From Telmatactis stephensoni (Eukaryota > Cnidaria > Anthozoa > Actiniaria > Isophelliidae), in the NCBI GenBank assembly GCA_029948255.1, contig JALIZF010001645.1:1-64000 (forward strand): a stretch of 64,000 nucleotides of DNA, written 5' to 3'. Under the pieces are notes generated by a model. The model saw only the letters and a program-made list of their open reading frames with translations, had not been told where the DNA came from and did not search any database. Shown here piece by piece: positions 48,601 to 58,103 of the stretch. Made by a program: the position numbers and the translations under genes. Each line of letters begins with the position of its first letter. Position 1 is the stretch's first letter.

Positions 48601-51600
48601 TAAATGCAGATTGAAAATCTTCACTCAAATTGTTTTTGATGACATACTCCATTAACTGCACAACCACAACCTTCTCCACAATCTTGGAGATAAAGGACAA
48701 GTTTGAAACAGGTCTGAAGTTCTTAAATTCACTGGAGTTTGAAATGGGTCTGAAGTTCTTAAATTCACTGGGATCCAAAGACTACCTTTTCAGTAATGGC
48801 TTCAACAAGGCTTCTTTCAATTGAGAAGGTAATGTAGCCAATGCACTGGTAAACATAGAATTTTCAATTGGTGTAATGATTGGTGGTCAAAAAATAGTCC
48901 AAATTTGGGCAACTAATCACATCAAATAACACGCAATTCCTAGTTATGTTCTACTATTCATACAGTCAAATAACAGATCACAACCAATGATTTTAATGGT
49001 CTATCATCCATTTTAGGCCTGATTTTAGTTTGAGACAAGTTTTTTCCTCTGGGACAAAGAATCCATCTTGATGAACGATTCATTCAAGAATTCAATTCAT
49101 TAAGAATAATTTTATGGACCTTTCTCATGCTGGTGTGACTAATAATGTATGCAGTGTGATATATCCATGCATTTCTTTGTAAAAATGATTTCAAAAATTC
49201 ATGCAGTATCTTCACCAGTTTAAAGGTCCACTTGGATGAAAATCGATGAAAATTGGAAACTGATTATTTCTATCTGAAGATGAATGTAGTTAAATAAACA
49301 GCTGCCACCTTCTGTCCCAAAATCTGCATCTAAGCTCATTATCAAAGAGAAATTTTGATGTAAAGGCTACAAGAACAATAGGGTTGAGTAAATGAGGTCA
49401 TTTACTCACAACTTAAATGCTAATTAAAAATACTTGACAATTTCTGTGCGTCTGGTTTGAATATAAAGAAAAATGTTGCTTTTGGTGATTATTGGGAGTC
49501 GTACAGATAGGTCTTACTAAGTTTCAAGTCATTTCCAATTTTAATTTATTTTCATCCAAGTACCCCTTTAAGTGCAATGTTGCTGAAATTCATGTGCAAT
49601 TTTTTTTTAACATGACCAATGAGCTTTTATCAGGTATTTTTAAATTAGCAAAACAGAAAAAGAATTACCATAGCTGGAAAGAGCATGTCAAAATTAGTAA
49701 AACTGTGAAGTTTGAATGAAGTAACTTTCAAACTCACGAAGATATGAATTTTCAACAATCGAAATTTTGTATGAAAACATTCGCTGGTAGGCAACTCTTG
49801 CCTACCAGCGAATGTTTTCATACAAAATTTCGATTTTTGAAAATTCATATCTTCGTGAGTTTGAAAGTTACTTCATTCAAACTTCACAGTTTTACTAATT
49901 TTGACATGCTCTTTCCAGCTATGGTAATTATATTTCTTTACTGTGACTTTTGGAATTACATGATAAAAGCTCATTCGATTTTGAATTTCATTTGTTGATA
50001 TATGAAATATTTTATAAACTTAGCCATGCCTGTGTGTGAAAGATTTATCCACTCATTCTTTAATATCCTTAAGGTGTATACGTCAAAAAAGAGTTTTTTT
50101 GGTCACCAGCTAAAAATGAATAAACAGTTTTAATTAGTAATAATCACCTTTGGCCTCTGTTTTGATCTTAAAGATATTATAACTAAGACACTGTTGCTGA
50201 ATTGAAGTTTTAGTGTTGGGTTTGTCATGGCAATTAGCATTAATTTATGTATAAAACAAACTTTTAGTTTATTCTCGAAATCACTTAATAGAATCTTTAC
50301 CAAATTCATCTGGAAATTCATCTTGGAAGTACAACGGAGCAAGGACGGCACAGTTGGTTAGTGCACAGCCTTCAGTGCAAGAGGTTCAGAGTTCGATCCC
50401 CATATCTCACATCCTTGTTTCAACTTCTTTCCCTTCCATGTAGCTGTAAGTAGCATTAAATACCCTTAAAATGGAGCACTGATGGAGAGAGGGGAGTAAA
50501 ATCAGCGCAGTGTCAATCTTAAGTTTATCAGTTACTCAAATTACTGCCACGAGTTATCGATGTAAAATATTGTTGCTTTACTTTAAACTAACTATTATTC
50601 AAGAGTTTTGAGGTCGAATTTTATTTTGTGGATTCAAAATTATGGAGTCTTAAATTTTGGACATGACATTTAAAGGCACTTCTAGATGTTTCCATGAAAA
50701 GTGAGGTTAAAAATTATTATATTGATATACACACGTTGATTTTTTACAAAATAAAATTCCTCAAAACTCTGTGAATAGTTATATTAGTTTACTTTATTAG
50801 TAAAGTTTAATTGGAGAACGAACTAAAAGTCTGTTTTAAGGGATTTCCTCATAATATGCATAAATTAACACCAATTGCCATGACAAATCCAACACTGAAA
50901 CTTTAATAATTCTTCAGCAACTGTCTTACAATATCTAACTTTAAGATCCAAACAGATGAATTAGTGATTTTTAAACAGTTTATTATTTTATTATTGGTTG
51001 GTGACCTGGGGGGGTTCTCCTTTACAAAAGTGGTAGGGGTGCTCGATGGACCTTTTAGGGTTTAAAATATGACCCGCTTGTACCTTTTAGGGTTTCCGGT
51101 TCATAGCGTACCTTTTAGGGTCAGGATAACAAAAATCCGACACATAAATGATCTCACATATGGATATTCTTTATTAGCAATGGTAATGGATGTGGCCATA
51201 CCTTTTAGGGTATAAAATTGGCATCTCCAATAACTTATGCGTACCTTTTAGTGTCATTTTCAAAACCCTCCATCAAGCACCCCCACCTCTTTTGTAAGGG
51301 AGTACCCTCCCCGGGATTGGTGACCAAAAAAACTGTTTCCAGACACCTTAATTTATTCACTAAATCATTCATCTCTTTAGTCATGCTTTCTTTCAATCAT
51401 TTATTCATCTTTCAATTTGCACTTGGTATTAATAATCAAAGTTGCAACTCTGTTTGATACAATAAGGAGGCTTTTAATCTATCTTAATGCTACTCAGAAG
51501 TACAAACACTTTTAATTTTAATAGTGTCAGTAATTTAAGTACATTATAAACGAATCTGTGGGTTCATTAGCATTTTGAATTGGATGGCATCTGGCTGGGA

Positions 51601-54017
51601 GTGAGACTATTAGATATAGTGTTAACTTTCCTTTTACTACTCCATTAATTCTAGCATAACCTCTTAATTTCATTCATTATTCAAGCTGTGTACATAGAAA
51701 AACATGTGTCTACCTGAGAGGCAGAAATCTAACCACATGCTTCTTATTAGAGAACATTGTGAGTTTCACATGACTTGGTCTGTCATAAGATGTCTGCAGT
51801 TTTCTTTGACTCTTGTAGAATTGATTTTTGTACCAAGTGTGAGATGATGGTTGTCTTAGTGAGTCCATTTGCTGGCCATTTCACAATTTACCATGTAATT
51901 ACAAAATATTTAAAGAGCATAGTGGTTTGGGATTAAAAAGTTGGCTAATTGCCTTGTTGACAGAGTACAATGTGCCTCAAGTACTTAAACAGTCCATAAA
52001 ATAGAATGCTACTTATTTAATCAACATTTTTAATTTATCTGAAATAATTCAACATAACAAAAAGTTTTAAATTTAAAGAAAGATACCAAAGGTTCAAACT
52101 TTTGACTTTATTTTTTACACATACAATATAATTAAAATTATATATTCTTCACGTTTCTCTCAAATTGATCCCTCAAGTGGGTGGTATTGTACATGGTTGT
52201 GTGTGTTTGAGTACAATGTTAATGACTGCAGGTACAAGACTTCATGAGATTGTGTTAGGGTGGTTGAATGCCGGGAGGTGGTTGCCTAAGTAACATTTTA
52301 TATGTTTTAGGTGCATGAAATCTCAAATGACAAACACTCTTTTTTGTGGATGCCCCAGTGGTTTACCACTCTCCCTTCACTTTTGTGGAGTGGTTTTGAG
52401 CCCTGCTTGGGCTGGGTCATGTGTCAGTTAATTATATCTTTCTCTTTTTCACTTTTTATGAGGTTTTTGTCTAGCTGTTCTCCGATTTCCCCTCATCATA
52501 AACCAACATTTGAGTCATGAGTCACGTTTATTTGTAAATAATGAACGTAGTTAGCTAGTACTGCAGTGTGAAGAGAAAGAGAGCCTACTTTGTTTAGCTT
52601 ATTTTAGGTATCCATGTTTATGAATTTTAAAAAGTGAAAGAATTTGTTTATTATCTAACAGAATCCCTTAGATACACTGTATATATCTCCATTGTGCTTT
52701 TGCAACAACTCTTGGGTCTTTCTTGGTGTTGCAAGATGTATTGTTTTCTGAGTTCGAGTTCTTTGTATTACAGGGTACTGTTTCGTTCAAAGTTCATTGT
52801 TCATTCAAAGTTCATTGTTCATTGTCCTCGTGCCTCAGGTGTCTTGCAACACCAAGAAAGAACCCAACTTTTTCACGATAAATGAGGGATTTCGCGGCAG
52901 ACAATGACATGTTTGTGGTCAAAATAATAGTGATTTTCTCCCAAGAGAAATAAAATCTTTTGTTATTCAAAAACGTTTTATTTTACTTGCCGACTGATTG
53001 CTGCCATGAAACCTTCTATTGAAAGAGTGCCCATGTATTAAATTAAGAGACCAAGACTCATCTGAGGATTTTTTTCAAGTTTGCTGTATAGTAAATGTTT
53101 GCACATCAGAAAGTCATTTAGGTTATTTAATGTGTATTCCTTCATTTTTAAATGTTTGTTCATATTGTACAGTCATTCTCAAAAATGTTTTCCATGGCAT
53201 ATATTCGATACACAAAACTGACTGACACTTGCTTTTAATTTTCCAACTTAAGCTGGACATTTTCTTGGCCAAAGGAAGTCACTCTACGGAGCAGGAAAGT
53301 AAGTAAAACTTGTCTTTATAAACACCTCGAGTGCGATGTTAAAAGGTATGATATCGCTAAGACTATTGTCGTGATTGAGTGGTTTGTGCCGGTCAGTCTA
53401 CAGCTGGGTTGAAGCCAAATTGTCGGTTTTATTATTGAAGTACATTGAGTTCACAAAGGCAATTTGAAAAGTAACAATAGGCAAAAATTGAAATAAAAAG
53501 CTAGAAAAAGTATTTCACTCCAGCCTATAATCTAAGATTTTGTTGAGAAAATCATATGATTTGGGTCTACAGTTGTGATGGGTTGAAGCCAATCAAAGCT
53601 GTCGATTATATAATTGAAGCAATTATTAACTGCGTTCCGTCTATGTATTTAAATATAGAGATAACTGTCATAAAAAAAACATTCCATCCTAAAATATAAA
53701 ATATTTTACAGTATATAAGATGTTTTGAAGTATTATAATGAGTTGGGTTAAAAGCGAAAGCTACTGTAGGTACCTTTGAACCTTGCACTAATTTGCATGC
53801 TCTTGCTCTTTAGATCAATTTGGAATGGGTTCAAAATGGTGTGAAAATTGGATATCCTTTTTTCTAGAAAACAAACGAATTTTATTGATGAATTAATTTC
53901 TTTTTTCTTTTCTTTTAAGTAAATAAACAGATCAACGACAAGGAACGAGTTGCAGCTGCCATGGAAAACCCGAATCTCCGAAAAATTGTTGAAAACTGCA
54001 TTGAAGAAGACGGTTAA
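39972..54017 (+). CDS. CIAO2A: Cytosolic iron-sulfur assembly component 2A (MIP18/FAM96 family, 6 exons, 139 aa)
   Basis: Exons 39972-40035, 40125-40144 (20-bp microexon), 43806-43947, 44647-44696, 53253-53298, 53920-54017. The total is 420 bp and all junctions are GT/AG and in phase. The protein follows the MIP18 family end to end: [35 protein letters not shown] with the conserved reactive Cys, [25 protein letters not shown], and [35 protein letters not shown] and [20 protein letters not shown] favour CIAO2A over CIAO2B ([27 protein letters not shown]). CIAO2A works with CIAO1 in the late-acting targeting of cytosolic Fe-S clusters, in vertebrates mainly for IRP1. The start follows a short uORF. 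The gene spans 14 kb, and intron 4 (8.6 kb) holds most of the repeats listed below. The N terminus is short and lacks the leader seen in human CIAO2A. Confidence 0.95.
40354..40499. mobile_element. MITE, 'TAGAGCAGATTTC' family, inverted divergent copy
   Basis: TTAGATTTCGTATGAAATG at the left and AGAAATCTGCTCTAG at the right. On the complementary strand the interior reads AGTGCCATGTTGCCTATAAAA, in line with 36268-36414. In CIAO2A intron 2. Confidence 0.68.
40520..40777. mobile_element. Harbinger-like MITE (TAA duplication)
   Basis: GGGAGCATTCATTTTTTAGG plus a G-run and CCGGAGGAATT is mirrored at the right end. TAA repeats at 40517-40519 and 40778-40780. The ends are related to those of 18508-19760 (GGGACNGTTCATTTTTTATC), so both belong to one TWA-targeting group. 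In CIAO2A intron 2. Confidence 0.8.
40866..41185 (+). mobile_element. tRNA-derived SINE
   Basis: The head has A-box-like TGGCTGAGCGG and a B box GGTTCGAGTCCC at pol III spacing, with a class-II-like variable region (CATTCACCGCTGTGGTCC). The body contains the conserved TTCTCTGGTTTTTCCTCCC...CAACATGTGAGTTGAG, and it ends in a TTTA-rich tail. A degenerate copy is at 52318-52580. In CIAO2A intron 2. Confidence 0.82.
41508..43163. mobile_element. 1.66-kb near-perfect palindromic DNA transposon (TTAA borders)
   Basis: Ends GGTGGCCCGTACCTATTG and its complement are flanked by TTAA at 41504-41507 and 43164-43167. The two ~800-bp arms pair almost completely. The outer ~450 bp differ at about one position by eye, and inner parts differ by a few substitutions. 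The centre lies near 42315-42360. Arm-encoded frames (for example 41528-41737 and 42934-43143, identical on opposite strands) mirror each other because of DNA identity, and none resembles a transposase. A TTAA target suggests piggyBac-type mobilisation, but TTAA is palindromic, so the border could also be a TA or TWA duplication. In CIAO2A intron 2. Confidence 0.88.
44815..45314. repeat. ~500-bp (CTTC)n / (GAAG)n tract
   Basis: About 125 tetranucleotide units with a single one-base phase break at ~45041. It starts ~120 bp after CIAO2A exon 4, inside intron 4. All of the long low-complexity frames on both strands here are artefacts. Confidence 0.98.
45337..45398. repeat. TTTA/TTTG-rich low-complexity sequence
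   Basis: Short runs of TATT, TTTG and TTTA tetranucleotides follow the (CTTC)n tract. Confidence 0.7.
45555..45621. repeat. (ATTT)n microsatellite
   Basis: About 16 ATTT units in CIAO2A intron 4. Confidence 0.92.
45720..45913. mobile_element. MITE with ~45-bp termini (TA borders)
   Basis: TAGGCCATTTGCATGATGGC-TACTACAACTACCAG is mirrored by CTGGTAGTTGTAGTA-GCCATTGTGCAAGTGTCCTA. The loop contains no gene. CIAO2A intron 4. Confidence 0.75.
46008..46125. repeat. Hairpin inverted repeat
   Basis: TTGGCATAAATACTACAAGTG-ATATTTCAAAATTGTTC is mirrored by GACAATTCTGAAATAT-ATGAGTGGTATTTATGTCAA. An inner AAATTTCAC/GTGAAATTT stem closes it. A poly-A run follows at ~46240-46260. Confidence 0.65.
47290..48840 (-). 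pseudogene. CR1/L2-like LINE, decayed reverse transcriptase
   Basis: On the minus strand the RT reads in order: [19 protein letters not shown] (with a duplicated [11 protein letters not shown] segment near 48700-48780), AFDTVDH (motif A), [11 protein letters not shown] (motif B) and YHLYADDMQ (motif C, near 48230). Then follow the connection and C-terminal parts [13 protein letters not shown] and [11 protein letters not shown]. In-frame TGA codons interrupt it at 48568-48566 and 48094-48092, and the frame breaks again near 47570. The 3' end reads GGGCTATATAAGTCTGC and then ATT-rich sequence at ~47295. It is 5'-truncated, with no endonuclease domain visible. In CIAO2A intron 4. Confidence 0.93.
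49612..49988. mobile_element. Near-perfect hairpin element, ~185-bp arms
   Basis: The core GGTAGGCAACTC-TTGCCTACC is the symmetry centre (about 49800). Outward, both arms match through ACGAAGATATGAATTTTC, AGTTTGAATGAAGTAACTTT, AGAGCATGTCAAAATTAG, AATTACCATAGCTGGAAAG and GAGCTTTTATCA, with small differences only in the outermost ~50 bp. No target duplication was identified; it may be the centre of a larger element starting near 49222. Confidence 0.8.
50335..50560 (+). mobile_element. tRNA-derived SINE, second family
   Basis: A-box-like CAGTTGGTTAGTGC and B-box GAGTTCGATCCCC at pol III spacing, with a body different from the SINE at 40866. Inside the 50073-51347 element. Confidence 0.68.
51006..51316. 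mobile_element. MITE rich in CCTTTTAGGGT, 8-bp duplication, nested
   Basis: The arms CTCCTTTACAAAAGTGGTAGGGGTGCT and AGCACCCCCACCTCTTTTGTAAGGGAG pair. TTGGTGAC repeats at 50998-51005 and 51317-51324, an 8-bp duplication typical of hAT. The interior has five (G)TACCTTTTAGGGT-type repeats. It splits the right arm of the host element. Removing it and one TTGGTGAC restores pairing with the left arm, which confirms the borders. Confidence 0.8.
52318..52580 (+). mobile_element. Degenerate copy of the 40866 SINE family
   Basis: GGATGCCCCAGTGGTTTACC, GTTTTGAGCCCTGCTTGGGC, TTCTCCGATTTCCCCTCA and CCAACATTTGAGTCATGAG align in order with the SINE at 40866-41185. The tail is TTTATTTGTAAATAA. CIAO2A intron 4. 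Confidence 0.65.
52706..52869. repeat. MITE-like inverted repeat
   Basis: TTGGGTCTTTCTTGGTGTTGCAAGA is mirrored by TCTTGCAACACCAAGAAAGA-CCCAA. The interior has a tandem TTCAAAGTTCATTGTTCA duplication. CIAO2A intron 4. Confidence 0.65.
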
Positions 54018-57000
54018 CAAAATGTCAAAATTGTATGATTTTAATATCAAATATTGCGCGTAAAATATGTGAATTTCGCATTGAATTTCAAAGGAAAAAT
54101 TGCTTAGAAACTCAATTGAAAAATTAAATTTTTGTAGATCTATTCCAACAAATGTGCCATAAATTCTATACTATTATGAAAATCGGTATACCTATTATGA
54201 AAATCGGTATACCGCCAGTTACTCAGTGAACTACTAAAATTGAAATACAAAAATATAATTTAATCCAACTTAGTTTTTTGCGCTGTACTAAGTTTGATGC
54301 AAATGAAGAAATCCTAAGTTTAATGCAAAATATAAAATGCTCTCGTATTTGCAAAATGCATCAATGCTGCAATTTCTCAAGTGCAGGTGTAAGCTATGAA
54401 GATGATCCAAAGAGAAATATAGCCATCTAAAGTTGGATTTTCTCTGTTATATTCATTATTCAAATTTTCCTGCCGCGTTCTATTTCAAACTGAAAGACTG
54501 CAAGTCTGAATATTCATGCATTTTAGAATGCAAAAGTCATGCACAAACTGATGAAGTGAACTAATTAACAAGGCGATCTCATCTGCCGTAAGCTAACTGA
54601 TTTTAAGGCCATCTTGTCTGACCAGTTGTCCCATCTTTTCAGCATTAAGCTGTTTATCAAGGTTGAAAACTATTAAGCTCATGGCTAATAGTGTTTTAGA
54701 ATGAGTACCGTACTCCAGAATGGAACTGATATTTCGTTTCAATTATCAGTACAAGTCTTAGTGTCGTGGAGGTATTGTTCGACTCAGCCATAAATTGGTT
54801 GAGTTGAGTTTCTTTAGACTCGGAGGTAATTTAGCTGAGCTCGAGAGAAATATAGGTTTGATTGTTAAATAATCAGTTATTTTAATAGTCGCCATGAATG
54901 TCAATGATGAAATCATTATAATGCCAAAAAGTGATGTAAGAGAGAGAATGCAAAAGTTCATCGTTAAAACTTGACAAAACATTACAGTTTTCAGTTGATA
55001 AACTAAGCTGTCAAGCCACAATCAAATATTCGACAATAACGTTTCAGCAGTTTTAGATGCATGCAAATTCTAACGACTATTTTCAAAAACAGTATAAACG
55101 AAAACGAAATGTTTAAAGCAATTCCCCCCGTCAAGCTTGGCAAGGCACGAACTTCTGAGATGTTTACAGAACTGATAAAAAATTGTTAGTTAGAATTAGA
55201 AATGATTATTAGATACACTAACCGTTATTACTGAACCCTTGTCCGCAAAGAGCAATTAAATCCTGAAGCAATTACAACTACAAAACAGTAGTTTGAGCAA
55301 ATTTGATTTTGACGTGTCAGCGAACAAAAGAACTTAAAAAGATCAATCATGCCAAATGTGTCACAACCAGGAAAAGTTTTACACAGAAACTAGGCCCCAA
55401 AGATTGTGACATTGATATATACTGAGTCAAAAAGCAGAATTTCATGCTTCGAGATTTTGACGGGAGAGAAACGAGAAGCCATTTAACAGCCAGCGCCGGT
55501 CAGTTGAGTGTAGGCAATCGGCCGGACTGCCATTTTTTGTAGTTAATTGTATTTTATGAGCGCACAAACCTTTTAAATAAGATAACAACATAAGACACAA
55601 GTTTGAAAACTATTTTGAAACACTATTCATTCATTCATTCGTCTACTGCAGCTCTGGGTTGAAAGTCTAAAACGCGTGGAAGATTTATCGAAAGTAGCTC
55701 AGTCGAGATGAGTAAAGTATACGCCCCGAGAGATGGTACGAGATAAAATACATAAAAGTCTAAACTATGGAAAGCAAAAATCTTTTATCGTGAGAATATT
55801 TTTGTTTTGTTTCCCTCGATTTGTTTTTATCTTGTAGAAACTAGAAGGTTTCTGTTTCCGACATTCTTGGCTCGTCGCGTTCAAGCCAACTGAAACAGCA
55901 CAGGGTTATAATAGGCCATTACGAAACAATCCACAAACGTGGCATTTATGCGTCAAAAGCGATATAGCAGCGAGTTAGCAATGTAAAAATAACTCTGTGG
56001 TCATTTTAATGACCGGGAAGTCCTGACAATACATATAAATTTATTGGCTTATTCATAGCCGTCGCGGTAGCGCGCGCATTTTTGCAATGGCGTCTAAAAG
56101 CTCCTGTTAAATTTCGCAAATCTCCATTGAAAAAAAAATCGACTTTCTGTTAAATTTTAAGCTGTTTTTATGCATATGTATATGCTGCTGTTAATGCAGT
56201 CATTGCGCCTCCAAATTGCTAATTGTCCTTCACTAGCTACAAAAACTGGAAGACTATTTCAAAATTGGAGATTTTAAGTTATCATGTTTAAATCAGCTCT
56301 GCTGCAGTTTGCCTTTTGTGCACCAACTTGACGTAATTTGTATAACGGTTTAATTATTTTTGGTGTTCCCTTTTTTGAACCCGGAACAATCTGAACGAAT
56401 ATATGCATCTCTAGGGAACGGCAGAGTTGAAATTCAGTTGCGATCTTCCTCTGACTCAATGATACAATTCATTTGCATTGCAATAGACCCAAGACCGATC
56501 GTGACTCCAGTGAGCCATGAGGGCCCGTATCAGCATATCGCTGAATTCGACATCCGCTTCGACGCAAAATTCAAATCAAAATGCTTCTAGAAACGAAAGT
56601 AGAATTGTTTTCAACTGTCTCGATTCTCTAAAACCACTAAATTTGAATAACTCAGTTTTTTGTTGTGAGATATGTCTTTGTAAATCATTGCAAGAAATGC
56701 ACGTCGGTATGGCATGGCTCATGGAAGGAACCGGAAATCAAAATGTAAGATTCAAACTTGCTAGTGTAACACGTTTCAATACCATTAATCTTTCTTCCCT
56801 TTTGATAACCTATAAAGCTAATGTTCTAATATTATTTGGGTGGAAATACAAAAGTTTCCTTATTCGGATTTGCAATATGACTCAACAAAAATAGAGATAT
56901 TAAAAAAGGAAAGAAATGCGAAAAAAAGTTAACGAGACGAAAAGTTAAGAAGCAGAAAGGAACTTCCTGATTACTCTTCAGTTTGAAAATCATTTTATCA

Positions 57001-58103
57001 CAATAATTGTTTTGTGTATCACATCGGATTTCTATTTAGAAAAGGGGAGAAATTGTTGTTGCTTTGTTACTCAAAATATGAAATTCTATTTCTTTTTTAC
57101 TAGGAGCCCATCCTGCGCTTCTATCAATTTCCAATCCTCGTTTTTTGTCTTTTGTTTGTTTGGTTTTTTTATATCTGAACAAACATTTTTAAAAGTCATC
57201 ATTTAGTTTGTTTACTTTGTCACTTCTTCCCCCATGTGTTTTGTTTGAATTTTCAGTACGGAAAGAAAATGAATCCATGATTTGCAAGATTTGTTTCTTC
57301 GGATGATTAATTAAAACCCCCGATAACGTTGAGAGATCTTGAGAGCCTGTAGTTGGTCCAAGTCTGCCTGCAACCGTAGTCGACTAGATTCCAAATAAGG
57401 ACAGTTTGCCTAAATACAGTTTCCGGCCAATCCTTCATGTTATTTGACCCACCAAAACATATCGATCGCTTAGGAAATCTTTATTGATCCGTAGGCTACA
57501 AACCCCAAAGGTTTGAATAATCAAGTTCGGAAAGGTCACGAGAAATTTCTAGCAACCAAGATCGTTTTTTTATCAATTATAGAATCGAGCCCAAGCGCGT
57601 GCTTGAAGATGATTCATTTTGAAGCGATACTTTTCCTTTTTTTATCGATCGTAATAAATTTTGCTTTTAGTGATTTCAAAAAGTTTGGTCAACTTTGTTA
57701 ACTATACTGGAAGTTTGTGTGAGCAGTAAACTTGACAATAACGCAGTGCTTTGAAAAGTGACCGGAAATCAAATGTCAGAAAATGTTTTCAATTTCACAC
57801 GTGGCCTAGGTCTTGAATATGAAACTTCCGCCGAACCCAACTCCTCCTTTTTGTCAATCAGACTTGTCAACCCATGATATAAATATCTAAGACGTGGTGA
57901 ATTTATTTTACGAATATAACTGACCCCTGAAAGCAAAAGCTAGCTAAGGAAAATTGAGGAAAATCCTCGACTTTATTTGTTGTGAAAACTTCCACAGACT
58001 TTGAACAAATCCCAACAATTTTGACATCAAGTTGATAGAGCAAATTGATAATACTGAAAGATTAGTTTTGTATTAGGTCTAGAAGTTGCTGGAGTTATTC
58101 AAA
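54018..58103. other. Intergenic region between CIAO2A and the right-edge gene
   Basis: No supported gene and few recognisable repeats, unlike the rest of the window. Only short chance frames occur. A 21-bp direct duplication (CCTATTATGAAAATCGGTATA) is at ~54172-54212 and a short ATTC run at ~55626. The unique character and the position just upstream of a gene suggest it may hold regulatory sequence; this is inference. Confidence 0.5.

Larger units (their letters stand above)
50073..51347. mobile_element. Long-inverted-repeat DNA element (TTAA borders) with nested insertions
   Basis: Outer ends GGTGTATACG...TTTTTTTGGTCACCA and TTGGTGAC[insert]CAAAAAAACTG...AGACACC pair, bordered by TTAA (50069-50072 and 51348-51351). 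Arms of ~200 bp pair further inward: TAAAAACTGTTTATT-type, CAGCAACAGTGTC, TTGTCATGGCAATT and ATGCATAAATTAA-like blocks at 50100-50290 against 50790-51000. A SINE (50335-50560) sits in the centre and a MITE (51006-51316) sits in the right arm. GGTG ends with TTAA echo 41508-43163, so the two may be relatives. Confidence 0.75.

Noticed and set aside
56360..56894. Overlapping short frames upstream of the right-edge gene
   Set aside because: They overlap in different frames and on both strands, with no domain or splice support.
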